From the NCBI RefSeq assembly GCF_014332515.1, contig NZ_VFSD01000003.1, positions 1 through 64,000 of the forward strand: a DNA stretch of 64,000 nt, written 5' to 3'. The position numbers and the translations under genes are program-made. Below, piece after piece: positions 45,407 through 55,295 of the stretch. The notes beneath the pieces were generated by a model. It was given only the letters and a program-made list of their open reading frames with translations. It made no database searches and was not told the origin of the DNA. The stretch is from Pontibacter beigongshangensis. Its GTDB lineage: Bacteria > Bacteroidota > Bacteroidia > Cytophagales > Hymenobacteraceae. How positions within the stretch are numbered: the stretch's first letter is position 1; each line of letters opens with the position of its first letter.

Positions 45407-45435
45407 GATTATTCTAATCATTTTGCCCCTCCAGA
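45407..45435 (+). repeat. Dispersed repeat, half copy
   Basis: ATTATTCTAATCATTTTG then CCCCTCCAGA. ATTTT replaces the usual AAAA run, otherwise it matches the family. Confidence 0.7.
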
Positions 45436-45584
45436 CCTTTCTGCCGCAGCCTGATGTTGTTACACACCCATACATTATATGAGTTTGTTTAAATGCCTAT
45501 GTTCCTGAAATATAAGGAGCCTGGTTCATGGCGTGATTACAAAACAGGGTAAATAAAATACAATGGAAAGTTTCATGAAATCGG

Positions 45585-45615
45585 TTGTAATATTTCTTTT
45601 ATTTATGTAGGTTTG
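45585..45615 (+). promoter_or_regulatory. Promoter of the GH10 xylanase gene
   Basis: TTG at 45585-45587 and TAGGTTTG at 45608-45615 with 20 nt between them, 70 nt upstream of the start codon. Confidence 0.65.
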
Positions 45616-45685
45616 GTAAGGGAGCAGCCGGTAAGCTGAGCCTCTGGAAGAAAATCCTCTGTTCATTGCAGCAATCAAGAAATGT

Positions 45686-47014
45686 ATGGTAAATTTTTAC
45701 AGAAGTATTTTTTGTACTTTGCTCGCTTGCCTGGTTCAGGTGGCTCTGGCACAAACCGCCCCGGTTTTGGTACAGGCAGAAATTCAGCACCATGCCCGCA
45801 TAAGCGCAACAGAACCGATAGCCGCAGGCAAGCCTAAATTTCTGGGTAACATCTACAGCACGGCGCAGCTCTCGGATTTTAAGCGTTACTGGAACCAGGT
45901 AGCGCCGGAAAACGCAGGCAAGTGGGGGAGCGTAGAAGCCACACGCGATGTCATGAGTTGGAGCAGCTTAGATGCGGCCTATAAACTGGCGAAAGACAAT
46001 AACTTCCCTTTCAGAATGCATGTGCTGGTCTGGGGGAACCAGCAACCGTCCTGGATCGAGAACCTGCCGGCAGCTGAGCAGTTGCAGGAGATAAGGGAGT
46101 GGTTTGCGGCTGTGGCAGAACGCTACCCGGATATCGACCACCTGGAAGTGGTTAACGAACCTATCAGCGATCCGCCAAGAAAAGTAAACAGTGCCGATCA
46201 GGGAAGCGGCAATTACATAGGAGCCCTCGGAGGCAGTGGCACTACCGGCTGGGATTGGGTGCTGACCTCCTTCCGATTGGCGCGTGAGTACTTCCCGAAA
46301 TCGAAACTGATAGTAAATGAGTATAACCTCACCAGCAGCACCCCCCGCACACAACAATACGTGGGCCTTATCAACCTGCTCAAAGCAGAAAACCTGATCG
46401 ATCTGGTAGGCATTCAGGGGCATTATTTCTCTACCCGCAATGTTCCTGCCGCCACCATTCTGAGCAACCTCAACCTGATTGCCGCTACCAACCTGCCCGT
46501 TTATATTACTGAATTTGACATTGATGACCGCGGCCTAAACCAGACGCCAGCAAACCGGACGCAGGCAGACCAATACCAGTTGGGAGAGTACAAACGAATT
46601 TTCCCGATCTTCTGGGAGCACCCGTCTGTGCAGGGGGTAACGCTGTGGGGCTTCCGTCCGGGTATGTGGCGAACCGACCAGGGGGCCATGCTGGTAAATA
46701 CCGATGGCTCGGAGCGTCCGGCCCTTGCCTGGCTGAGAGAATATGTAAGCGCCACCGTCACAAGCCTGCACAACGAAATGCAGCCGTCTTTTACGCTGTA
46801 CCCGAATCCTGTGACCAACGGCCGGGTCAGGATTGAAGGGACCGACAAAATTAAATGGATTCGGATACTGGACGTGCAGGGGAAACAGTTGCAGGTGCAT
46901 GAGGTAGCTCATCAGTCGTTCCATAGCTTGGAGTTGCCATTGGCACCTGGTGTGTACCTTATCCAGCTTTCCGATGGCCGTACATCCTTTACGAAAAGGT
47001 TGCTTGTGCCATAA
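45686..47014 (+). CDS. Secreted GH10 endo-1,4-beta-xylanase with T9SS sorting domain
   Basis: This 442-aa protein has a signal peptide (ending VALAQ) and a GH10 TIM barrel (about 45-355). Acid/base Glu158 is in VVNEP and the nucleophile Glu276 is in YITEFDID. Other family markers are NQVAPENAGKW, FRMHVLVWGNQQPSWI and GVTLWGFRPGMW. The last 80 residues are a type A T9SS sorting domain (LYPNPVTNGRVRIEG...GVYLIQLSDGRTSFTKRLLV). It should cleave xylan outside the cell. No other xylan-utilisation gene is adjacent. Confidence 0.95.
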   Translation: MVNFYRSIFCTLLACLVQVALAQTAPVLVQAEIQHHARISATEPIAAGKPKFLGNIYSTAQLSDFKRYWNQVAPENAGKWGSVEATRDVMSWSSLDAAYKLAKDNNFPFRMHVLVWGNQQPSWIENLPAAEQLQEIREWFAAVAERYPDIDHLEVVNEPISDPPRKVNSADQGSGNYIGALGGSGTTGWDWVLTSFRLAREYFPKSKLIVNEYNLTSSTPRTQQYVGLINLLKAENLIDLVGIQGHYFSTRNVPAATILSNLNLIAATNLPVYITEFDIDDRGLNQTPANRTQADQYQLGEYKRIFPIFWEHPSVQGVTLWGFRPGMWRTDQGAMLVNTDGSERPALAWLREYVSATVTSLHNEMQPSFTLYPNPVTNGRVRIEGTDKIKWIRILDVQGKQLQVHEVAHQSFHSLELPLAPGVYLIQLSDGRTSFTKRLLVP

Positions 47015-47073
47015 GGGCCACCGTGCAAAGACTGCAGCCTAGCAACTAAACTTGTAGTGGCTGGTAGAGAGGC

Positions 47074-47130
47074 AATTATTCTAATCAAAATTGACCTGCT
47101 CAGCAGCGCGGACCTCCTGCTGCTGCTGGC
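47074..47130 (+). repeat. Dispersed repeat, half copy (degenerate core)
   Basis: AATTATTCTAATCAAAATTG keeps the outer end exactly. The CCCCTCCGGAG core is eroded to ACCTGCTCAGC, followed by CTCCTGCTGCTGCTGG. It lies between the convergent xylanase and rnz genes. Confidence 0.65.
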
Positions 47131-47291
47131 TACTTTTATCCGGAAGACTTTGCTTTTACTGAGCCGGGTGCTTTTTCCAATAAGCTATTAGTGCACTTTA
47201 TCTTCTGGGGAGTTTTGGCCTGGCTAAAGCCGTGGCAGGCTGGCTGGTTAGGAGCAGGATTTCAATTTCTGAGTACTTATTTGGAGCAGCC

Positions 47292-48242
47292 TTAGTCTAG
47301 AGCAGGTTCATTCGGTTGGTCAGCATCCTCTCTTACACAGAAAATACTGCCCTCTGTGGCTAAGTCAGTCCTGGAGAAAACCTCCTGGGCTTCCAGCAGC
47401 AAGGGGCTGAGGTCCTTGTAGCGTACCGAGAAATGCCCTAAGAGCAGGTGGCGTACCTGTGCGGCTACTGCAAGTTCTGCCGCCTGCCGGGCTGTGCTAT
47501 GGAACGTATAATGGGCGCGCTCATGCATGTCGTGCGTAAAAGTGGCCTCGTGGTACAGCAGGTCCACGTGCCGCAGGTAGGGGATGAGCTCCGGGTTATA
47601 GCGGGTGTCGGAGCAGTAGGCATAGCTGCGGCGGGCCCTGGGCTCCAGCGTTACATCTTTGTTGGCAACGAGCAGCTTGCCCCACGCATCATAAATATCC
47701 TCTCCCGACTTCAGGCTAACCAGTTGGTGGGGAGCCAGGAACGCAGGCAGTTTCTCTTTGATAAGCGGCCTTGGCTTTGGCTTTTCCCGAAACAGGAAGC
47801 CGCAGCAGGGCACCCGGTGCTGCATGGGCAGCGTATGTACGGTTATCTCCTTATTTTCGAAAATAATCTCGTGCACGGTCGTGTCCAGTTCCCTGAAAAT
47901 CAGGTCGAACCCGAGGTTGGTGCCGGAATAGCGGAATTGCAGGCTTAAGATTTCTGACAGGCCGGGCGGGCCAAAGAGGTAGAGAGGGGTTTGCCGGCCC
48001 TGCAGATGCATAGTGGAGAGCAAACTGGCGAGGCCGAAATAATGGTCGCCGTGCAGGTGGCTGATGTAGATATTACAAATGCGCTGATGCTTTATTTTAT
48101 AAAGCATCAGCTGCATTTGTGTGCCTTCGCCGCAATCTATCAGGTGATAGTGGTTGCCGATCGTTAGGACCTGGGCGGTATGATGTCTGTTTGCCGATGG
48201 AGTGGCCGACGAACTTCCTAAAATCCTGAGCTCGAAATCCAC
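47292..48242 (-). CDS. rnz: Ribonuclease Z
   Basis: This 316-aa metallo-beta-lactamase-fold nuclease has metal motif HLHGDH (His62, His64, Asp66, His67). An ELRILGSSSATPS N-terminus and IDCGEGTQMQL follow the RNase Z pattern. The flexible exosite region and late histidines (HEATFTHDM, HFSVRYKDL) are also present. It cleaves the 3' trailer of tRNA precursors. It is third in a minus-strand series purC-STAS-rnz, 14 bp after the STAS gene, which suggests co-transcription. Confidence 0.95.
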   Translation of the reverse strand: MDFELRILGSSSATPSANRHHTAQVLTIGNHYHLIDCGEGTQMQLMLYKIKHQRICNIYISHLHGDHYFGLASLLSTMHLQGRQTPLYLFGPPGLSEILSLQFRYSGTNLGFDLIFRELDTTVHEIIFENKEITVHTLPMQHRVPCCGFLFREKPKPRPLIKEKLPAFLAPHQLVSLKSGEDIYDAWGKLLVANKDVTLEPRARRSYAYCSDTRYNPELIPYLRHVDLLYHEATFTHDMHERAHYTFHSTARQAAELAVAAQVRHLLLGHFSVRYKDLSPLLLEAQEVFSRTDLATEGSIFCVREDADQPNEPALD

Positions 48243-48256
48243 GCTGGCCCTACAGC

Positions 48257-48634
48257 TTAGTCTTCTTTTTTGGTAAGGTCCTGCTCAATCTCGTGCAGGA
48301 AAACGCGGTCTATGGCTTCTTCTACCGTAGGAAGAATGTTGAGCACCGACTCCAGCTTAGAGATCGTAATGAGCTTCATCACATGATCCTGCAGGCCGGT
48401 CAGTATCAGCAGGCCGTTTGTAGAGTTGCACAGCCTGTTGGCGATCAGGATGGAGCTGAGGCCGGAGGAGTCTGTATACTTTACGTTAGACATGTCCAGG
48501 ATCAGATTCGTGATTCCCTCTGCGTTCAACTTCACAAACTCAGACTTGAGGTCCGGAGCTATAGAAGTATCCAGCTTTTTCTCATCTATGGTAATGGTAG
48601 TATAGTTTTCTTTTTTATCAATCGTGTACTTCAT
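48257..48634 (-). CDS. STAS-domain protein (anti-sigma factor antagonist type)
   Basis: This 125-aa single STAS domain has the conserved phosphorylation-site motif YTDSSGLSSILIANRL (Ser56/Ser57), as in SpoIIAA-type proteins. Such proteins bind a kinase/anti-sigma partner and are switched by serine phosphorylation. No partner kinase or phosphatase is adjacent. The acidic C-terminal tail (EIEQDLTKKED) is extra. It probably belongs to the transcript with rnz. Confidence 0.88.
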   Translation of the reverse strand: MKYTIDKKENYTTITIDEKKLDTSIAPDLKSEFVKLNAEGITNLILDMSNVKYTDSSGLSSILIANRLCNSTNGLLILTGLQDHVMKLITISKLESVLNILPTVEEAIDRVFLHEIEQDLTKKED

Positions 48635-48694
48635 GTGTCTGGCAGTAAAGATTTAAATGCGAATGTACCAAAATCTACTTTAAAACTCGGTAAG

Positions 48695-49633
48695 TTAAGG
48701 TAAAATGTTTTGTATAACACTACTTTCAATGCGTTTTATGGCACTTTCCTGTGTCCTCTTTTCAAACTGGTGGCCGGTTACCACCTCAAATAATTCGATA
48801 TAACGCTCCGAAATATTATTTATTACTTCATCTGTCATGTCCGGTACCGACTGTCCTTCTTTCCCTTGAAATCCGTTCTCGATCAGCCATTGGCGCACGA
48901 ACTCTTTGGAGAGCTGTTTCTGCGTCTCCCCCTTCAGCTGGCGTTCAGCATACCCCTTGCTGTAAAAGTAGCGCGAGGAGTCTGGCGTATGAATCTCGTC
49001 GATCAGGTATACCTGGCCGTTCTTTTTGCCGAACTCGTACTTAGTGTCTACCAGAATTAGGCCTTGTTTGGCGGCAAGCTCTGTGCCCCGCGCAAATAAG
49101 GCTCTGGTATAAAGTTCTAAATTAAGATAATCTTCTTCAGATACAAGCCCTGACCTTAAAATTTCTTCCCTGGATATGTCTTCGTCATGCCCCTGGTCGG
49201 CTTTGGTGGTGGGTGTGATAATGGGTTCAGGAAGTTTGTCGTTTTCACGCAGCCCCTCCGGAAGTTGCACGCCGCACACCTGTCGCCTGCCCGCCTTGTA
49301 CTCGCGCCAGGCATGCCCGGCCAGATATCCTCTGATAACCATCTCGACTTTAAAAGGTTCGCAGCGGTGCCCGATGGTCACGTTGGGATCCGGGGTAGAG
49401 AGAACCCAGTTCGGCACAATATCAGCGGTAGCCTTCAGGGAGTGGCTGGCTATCTGATTGAGTACCTGCCCTTTATAAGGGATTGCGCGCGGCAGCACCA
49501 CATCAAAAGCAGAGATCCGATCGGTAGCGATAACAGCTAGTTTATCGTTAAAAAAATAAACATCGCGGACCTTGCCTCTATAAAATCCAGTCTGACCGGT
49601 AAAGGAGAAATTAGTTTCTTTGATAGCCTCCAT
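48695..49633 (-). CDS. purC: Phosphoribosylaminoimidazole-succinocarboxamide synthase
   Basis: 312 aa from the Met at 49633 (MEAIKETNF). The frame is open to 49660, but that start would overlap the -7 box at 49658-49665. SAICAR synthetase motifs are visible: [41 protein letters not shown] and the ADP/substrate segment [30 protein letters not shown]. It joins CAIR and aspartate in purine synthesis. It is followed 60 bp later by the STAS gene. No other pur gene is in the window. Confidence 0.95.
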   Translation of the reverse strand: MEAIKETNFSFTGQTGFYRGKVRDVYFFNDKLAVIATDRISAFDVVLPRAIPYKGQVLNQIASHSLKATADIVPNWVLSTPDPNVTIGHRCEPFKVEMVIRGYLAGHAWREYKAGRRQVCGVQLPEGLRENDKLPEPIITPTTKADQGHDEDISREEILRSGLVSEEDYLNLELYTRALFARGTELAAKQGLILVDTKYEFGKKNGQVYLIDEIHTPDSSRYFYSKGYAERQLKGETQKQLSKEFVRQWLIENGFQGKEGQSVPDMTDEVINNISERYIELFEVVTGHQFEKRTQESAIKRIESSVIQNILP

Positions 49634-49657
49634 TAATTTTTCGGGATTGTAGAAAGG

Positions 49658-49665
49658 CAAAGTTA
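49658..49665 (-). promoter_or_regulatory. -7 box of purC
   Basis: On the minus strand TAACTTTG, an exact TAnnTTTG match, about 25 nt upstream of the ATG at 49633. It decides between the two candidate starts. Confidence 0.65.
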
Positions 49666-50261
49666 TGCATATTTTGAAGGTCTGAAAAAAAATGTGTATT
49701 TATATACCGTGTGGCCCGGAGGGTGTTCGTATGTAGCAACACGATAAATATGCTTGTTTATACTGGCAGGCATATCTTTAGTTTTATAATATAATATATA
49801 AAATTTGCATTATAAGATAAAAAACAGGGTTTTCAGTCTTGCGGAATTGTGTATTGCCCATATTGCTTCCTGAAAAGGCCTTGCCGGAATTGTGGCTGGA
49901 TCTCCCGGACCGCTTACGCTTCAGGCTACTGCTGTCTCTGGAAATTGTTTTTTGGCCCTGCGCCGGCGCATTAAGTTGTAGCCAGCCACCGAACATACCG
50001 GAATTTGCCGCTCCTTTTTGGCAAATACCAAATACTTGTTTTCCGTACTGTATTTCGTTATTCTCAAGGGGGATGCAATTTCTGATGTTGATAAGGTAAG
50101 ACGTAACTGCTTACAGGCTCTTTTTGCGCTCTCCCGATTATTCTAATGAAAACAGCCCTCCGGCGTCTTTGTTGCCGCCGCCGAACACCGGGCCTGGTTG
50201 GAAAACAGGAGGCAGGAGCCTTTGGCGAGGCAGAGGCGATTTTCAAAAAGGATACATTTTT
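49666..50261. other. Divergent intergenic region upstream of the met leader
   Basis: About 600 bases. It contains an AT-rich stretch (49760-49830) and one dispersed repeat half-copy (50136-50165). ORFs here are chance readings. Confidence 0.5.
50136..50165 (+). repeat. Dispersed repeat, half copy
   Basis: GATTATTCTAATGAAAACAG then CCCTCCGGCG, followed by a CTTTGTTGCCGCCG stretch. Confidence 0.75.
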
Positions 50262-50293
50262 TTTGGTTTTCTGGCCTGCACACCTTAATATTG
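50262..50293 (+). promoter_or_regulatory. Promoter of the met leader and metY-metX-hom
   Basis: TTTG at 50262-50265 and TAATATTG at 50286-50293 (one mismatch to TAnnTTTG), 20 nt apart. It places the transcript start about 25 nt before the riboswitch. Confidence 0.55.
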
Positions 50294-50326
50294 CAACATC
50301 AAGTCAATTATCCCTTCAGGATTTTG

Positions 50327-50432
50327 ATTTATAAAGAAGAGTGGAGAGACAGGCTCTGAGAAACTCTAGCAACCTAACTGCCAAGGTAAAGGTGCTAATT
50401 CCTGATTCCGAAAAGTTCGGAAGGATATAAAT
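50327..50432 (+). ncRNA. SAM-I riboswitch (S-box leader)
   Basis: The core matches the SAM-I pattern: AGAAGAGTGGAGAGACAGG, then CTCTGAGAAACTCTAGCAACC, AAGGTGCTAATTCC and a closing GATTCCGAAAAGTTCGGAAG hairpin. P1 is formed by ATTTATA (50327-50333) with TATAAAT (50426-50432). It binds S-adenosylmethionine and is expected to lower downstream expression when SAM is high. It lies 265 nt upstream of metY, with a small ORF between. No U-tract terminator follows, so the output may be translational or act through the uORF. Confidence 0.92.
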
Positions 50433-50442
50433 TGATAACGCA

Positions 50443-50571
50443 ATGAAAAAGGGAATCAAAAGAACATCGTATTGGATTGCATGTATGCCGGCAGAGAATC
50501 TGCCACGGCTAACTCATTTCTCATCACCAAGGCCGATGCCTGTATTTATGGGCCCCTGTTGCTGTTGCTAA
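50443..50571 (+). CDS. 42-aa leader peptide ending in four cysteines
   Basis: This ATG-started ORF of 42 codons begins 10 nt after riboswitch P1. Its product starts MKKGIKRTSYW, contains CMPAEN, and ends MPVFMGP followed by four Cys codons (TGTTGCTGTTGC) and TAA. It has four Met and five Cys. Terminal poly-Cys uORFs are known in mycobacteria as cysteine-responsive attenuators of sulfur genes. By analogy this may be a leader peptide where ribosome stalling at Cys codons reports cysteine supply. A 7-bp hairpin (GAGCAGC 50606-50612 with GCTGCTC 50625-50631) lies downstream. The Cys-codon region can alternatively pair with the AGCAGC segment. Translation and function are inference. Confidence 0.6.
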   Translation: MKKGIKRTSYWIACMPAENLPRLTHFSSPRPMPVFMGPCCCC

Positions 50572-50679
50572 CCCATCTGCCGCGAACATATGGCGCATAT
50601 AGTGTGAGCAGCTGCAGAAAGGCTGCTGCTCCCCAGGCACGCTGCATGCTCCTCCGGAATCTCTTAAATTCATAACTAA

Positions 50680-52017
<1,338 letters not shown>

Positions 52018-52035
52018 ATAACTAGACTATACAGA

Positions 52036-53094
52036 ATGCCACAGCATCATTTATACCATTACCAACAGGATTTCAGGCTGGAGTCGGGCGCGGTGCTGCC
52101 CGGTCTCCAGCTTGCTTATACCACCTATGGCCAGCTAAACCCGCAGCACGATAATGTGGTGTGGGTGTGCCATGCCCTTACCGGCAACTCCGATTTTACC
52201 GACTGGTGGTGCGGGCTGATTGGTGAAGGTAAATTGTATGACCCTGCTGACTGGTATATTATCTGTGCCAACACACTTGGTGGGTGCTATGGCTCCACCG
52301 GGCCTTTGTCTGTAAACCCTGAAACCGGAGAGCCTTATTATCACGATTTCCCCTCCATTACCAACCGCGACATTGTGGCTGCCTTCGACCTGCTCAGGCA
52401 GGAGTTGGGGCTGGAGCAGGTGCACACCGTGCTCGGGGGCTCCCTGGGAGGACAGCATGCCCTGGAGTGGGCCATCCAGCGCCCTTCTGTATTTCAGCGA
52501 CTGATTCATGTGGCCTCTAATGCCCGGCACTCGGCCTGGGGCATTGCCTTTAACGAGAGCCAGCGCATGGCCATTCGTCTGGACCCAAGCTGGGCAACCA
52601 ATACCGAACACGCTGGCCTGGAAGGAATGAAAATAGCCAGGTCTATTGCCATGCTCTCTTACCGGCACTATGCCTCCTACGAGAAAACGCAACAGGAGCC
52701 CGGCAACAGCATCACCGACAATTACAGGGCCTCTTCGTACCAGGTGTACCAGGGTGAGAAGCTGGCCAAACGCTTTAATGCTTATACCTACTGGGTGCTC
52801 TCCAAAGCCATGGACTCGCACAACGTAGCCCGCAACAGGGGCAGCGCTGAGCAGGCGCTGAGCCAGATAAAAGCCAGGTCGCTTTTTATCGGAGTCGATA
52901 CGGATGTGTTGTTTCCGGTGGAGGAACAGAAGTTCTTGCACGAGCACGTGGCAGGTTCTGCTTTCGCCCTGATCCACTCAGATTTTGGTCATGACGGTTT
53001 CCTGGTAGAGACAGACCAGATTACACGGACCATTACCAAATTTTATGAAGACGAAACTGTAGCAGCATTGTTGTATGAAGGCAGGGAACAATAA
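52036..53094 (+). CDS. metX: Homoserine O-acetyltransferase
   Basis: This 352-aa alpha/beta-hydrolase has nucleophile Ser136 in GGSLGGQHALEW. NTLGGCYGSTGP, RDIVAAFDLLRQELG and SDTDVLFP-like GVDTDVLFPVEEQ (catalytic Asp), and GHDGFLVE (catalytic His) are also visible. It transfers acetyl from acetyl-CoA to homoserine, giving the substrate of MetY. The 3' end overlaps hom by 20 bp. Acetyl rather than succinyl donor use is inferred from the MetY partner. Confidence 0.94.
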   Translation: MPQHHLYHYQQDFRLESGAVLPGLQLAYTTYGQLNPQHDNVVWVCHALTGNSDFTDWWCGLIGEGKLYDPADWYIICANTLGGCYGSTGPLSVNPETGEPYYHDFPSITNRDIVAAFDLLRQELGLEQVHTVLGGSLGGQHALEWAIQRPSVFQRLIHVASNARHSAWGIAFNESQRMAIRLDPSWATNTEHAGLEGMKIARSIAMLSYRHYASYEKTQQEPGNSITDNYRASSYQVYQGEKLAKRFNAYTYWVLSKAMDSHNVARNRGSAEQALSQIKARSLFIGVDTDVLFPVEEQKFLHEHVAGSAFALIHSDFGHDGFLVETDQITRTITKFYEDETVAALLYEGREQ

Positions 53095-54322
53095 GAAACG
53101 TATCGGGATTTTTGGATTTGGATGTGTAGCACAAGGTTTATACGATATTATTCAGGCTAACCCACAATATAGCCTCGAGGTGGCCAGCATCTGTGTGAAG
53201 AGCAGAAACAAAACACGCTCCCTGCCGGAAACCCGTTTTTCTTACGACCCGCAACAGCTCCTGCAGGACACTACCATCGATATTTTCGCTGAACTGATTA
53301 GCGACGCAGACGAGGCCCTGGCCATAGTGAGGCAGGCGTTGAAGGCAGGTAAAACTGTCGTGTCGGCCAACAAGAAAATGGTGGCTGAGAACCTTCCGGA
53401 GCTGGTGCAGCTGCAGCAGGAGTTTGGAGGCGTATTGCTCTACGAGGCTGCCGTTTGCGGCAGCATACCAGTGGTGCGCCTTCTGGAATCCTATTTTGCT
53501 GCCGAGCCCCTGCAGGAGGTAAGGGGTGTTTTAAACGGCTCCTCTAACTATATTCTAAGCAAATTGCATACCGAGGGCATTAGTTACCCGGAGGCGCTGG
53601 CCGAGGCGCAGGCGCTGGGTTTTGCCGAAGCCGACCCCATCCTCGATGTGCAGGGCTATGATGCCCTGAACAAGCTCTGTATAATGGCTGCCCATGGCTT
53701 TGGGCAGGTGGTGCCTCCTCAAAAGGTATTGCATTTTGGAATTCAGCATATACAGCCAGAAGACATAGCCCTGGCCCAGGCCGTAGGGGCCAGGATCAAA
53801 CTGGTGGCTTCTGCCAGGCACAGCGCCAGCCAAATGCTTTCGCTGCAGGTGCTGCCCACTTTCGTACTTCCGGATGACGACCTTTTTGTGGTGGATGAGG
53901 AGTTTAACGGGGTACAGCTGCATGGCGCTTATGCCGGGAAACAGTTTTTTAAAGGTCGTGGAGCCGGTAGCCACCCTACCGGGTCTGCTGTATGGGCCGA
54001 TGTGGCGGCCGCCCTGGCTGGTTTCCGCTACAGTTACGCCAGAGAAGCCAGAGCGGCTGTAGATCGGCAGGCTTCGCTGTTGCAGCTGTATGTCCGTGCC
54101 TCCGATGCAAGGCTGCTCGCCCGTGTTCCCCTACAGGAAGTTCAGTCTTTATCTGAAGGACATCGGGATGTGCAGCTGGTTGGGACCATCTCTGGAGCGG
54201 AGTTGTTTGCGCACCAGGAGAGGCTGGAGCAGGCAGGTGCTTTTGTTGCCTTGCTGCCCGCCGGGCTTAGCCACGAATCGCTGCTGGCTGCCTCCGCAAA
54301 ACGATATCAGTACTTTGTTTAA
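53075..54322 (+). CDS. hom: Homoserine dehydrogenase
   Basis: This 415-aa protein has an N-terminal NAD(P)-binding Rossmann motif (IGIFGFGCVAQGLYDII). The catalytic domain shows ANKKMVAENLPELV, YEAAVCGSIPVVRLLE, VLNGSSNYILSKL and AEADPILDVQGYDALNKL, followed by a C-terminal ACT-like regulatory region. It reduces aspartate semialdehyde to homoserine, supplying MetX. Start ATG overlaps metX by 20 bp, indicating translational coupling. Unlike many Bacteroidota it is monofunctional, with the aspartate kinase encoded separately at 56437-57768. Confidence 0.94.
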   Translation: MKAGNNKKRIGIFGFGCVAQGLYDIIQANPQYSLEVASICVKSRNKTRSLPETRFSYDPQQLLQDTTIDIFAELISDADEALAIVRQALKAGKTVVSANKKMVAENLPELVQLQQEFGGVLLYEAAVCGSIPVVRLLESYFAAEPLQEVRGVLNGSSNYILSKLHTEGISYPEALAEAQALGFAEADPILDVQGYDALNKLCIMAAHGFGQVVPPQKVLHFGIQHIQPEDIALAQAVGARIKLVASARHSASQMLSLQVLPTFVLPDDDLFVVDEEFNGVQLHGAYAGKQFFKGRGAGSHPTGSAVWADVAAALAGFRYSYAREARAAVDRQASLLQLYVRASDARLLARVPLQEVQSLSEGHRDVQLVGTISGAELFAHQERLEQAGAFVALLPAGLSHESLLAASAKRYQYFV

Positions 54323-54665
54323 TTAGCAATCATGCTCGGTTGGTATTAGGCATTGGCTTAACTTTCCGGAACCAGCAATGGCATCGCCTCTAGAAAACGA
54401 CACATGTATCACGACATTTTACCATTTGTATATAAGGTGAAAAAAAATCTGATAAGTGGTGCTGCTGACAGTATAAAGGAGGCGGAAAATTCTGGATAGC
54501 AGCTTGGAAAAATTAAATTTCAGGAATATGGGCTCCGTTGAGGGGTTTAGAATATACTTAGATATTTAATCCATTAATTCCGTAGTTTATTGCAAGGAAA
54601 ACGATGGCTTTTTCTTGCAGGCCGACGTACAAGTAAGTATCTGAACACGCTTAATTTGTACGTCC
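54323..54665. other. Intergenic region, nothing recognised
   Basis: About 340 AT-rich bases between hom and the small lipoprotein gene. No repeat copy, no clear terminator and no exact -7 box were found. Confidence 0.45.
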
Positions 54666-55085
54666 ATGAGAATACCCCTATCACTTATAGCTATATTGGC
54701 AGTCGTCCTTGTTTTTCCTGCGTGCAAGGATACTAATGTTTCGCCTCTCAAACATGTACGCTTCGACCCTGAGTTACTAAACAGAGTAGAAATAGCCGAT
54801 TCTTCTTTACTTGTTATTGCTGCTCCTACGGGTATGGAGGTTAACACCCGGCAGGTACAAGTGACTTTCCGGGATGATCTGTCTTACAACGAGCAACAGG
54901 AGTTGCTGCATCAATATGGGTTTGTGAAAAATCTGGGCATGGCCACTCCGGCTGATAACACTATCGCACACAAGCTCGAACTGGTGGATGGGCTCGATCA
55001 GCAGCAGATTGGCAAGGCGCTTTACCTGCTTGCTTCAGACCCTGGCATCGTGGCGGCAAATCCAGCTTTCGTGGCTGTGAAATAA
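54666..55085 (+). CDS. Small lipoprotein resembling a subtilisin-type prodomain
   Basis: This 139-aa protein has a lipoprotein signal with lipobox FPAC (Cys20). The mature part (about 55-139) reads like an I9/fervidolysin-type propeptide: VQVTFRDDLSYNEQQELLHQYG, then a beta strand/helix pattern and DPGIVAANPAFVAV at the end. The last pattern recalls the spDPgVeyaePN of S8 protease prodomains. No protease domain follows, so it may act alone as a protease inhibitor or chaperone. This is inference from pattern only. It is monocistronic, ended by the hairpin at 55239. Confidence 0.6.
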   Translation: MRIPLSLIAILAVVLVFPACKDTNVSPLKHVRFDPELLNRVEIADSSLLVIAAPTGMEVNTRQVQVTFRDDLSYNEQQELLHQYGFVKNLGMATPADNTIAHKLELVDGLDQQQIGKALYLLASDPGIVAANPAFVAVK

Positions 55086-55238
55086 TTTTATCCCTGCACC
55101 TGGAATAGCTGAGCTTGCTGTTTCGCAAGCAAATCCAGCAGTTTCCAGTAGGAGATTGAGACATACAACTGGTGCACCTTCTGATAAGATGCGCATAAAG
55201 TTTTAGCCTGTAACTGCCACAGGCAGCACATCTGAAGA

Positions 55239-55276
55239 AAAAAGCCCTGACGCCAGAAGTGGTGCCAGGGCTTTTT
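55239..55276. terminator. Bidirectional terminator between convergent genes
   Basis: AAAAAGCCCTG (55239-55249) and CAGGGCTTTTT (55266-55276) are perfect 11-bp arms. It separates the lipoprotein gene from lysA, 20 nt from the lysA stop. Confidence 0.88.
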
Positions 55277-55295
55277 ATTGTTGCTTGTTATACGC

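Larger units (their letters stand above)
45101..45685. other. Intergenic region upstream of the xylanase gene
   Basis: About 585 bases with one repeat half-copy (45407-45435) and the xylanase promoter (45585-45615). No gene is seen. Confidence 0.6.

Noticed and set aside
50472..50675. 67-codon ORF in the met leader
   Set aside because: It needs a TTG start and has no sulfur-related pattern. The 42-codon ATG ORF in another frame starts just after the riboswitch and ends in the Cys run.
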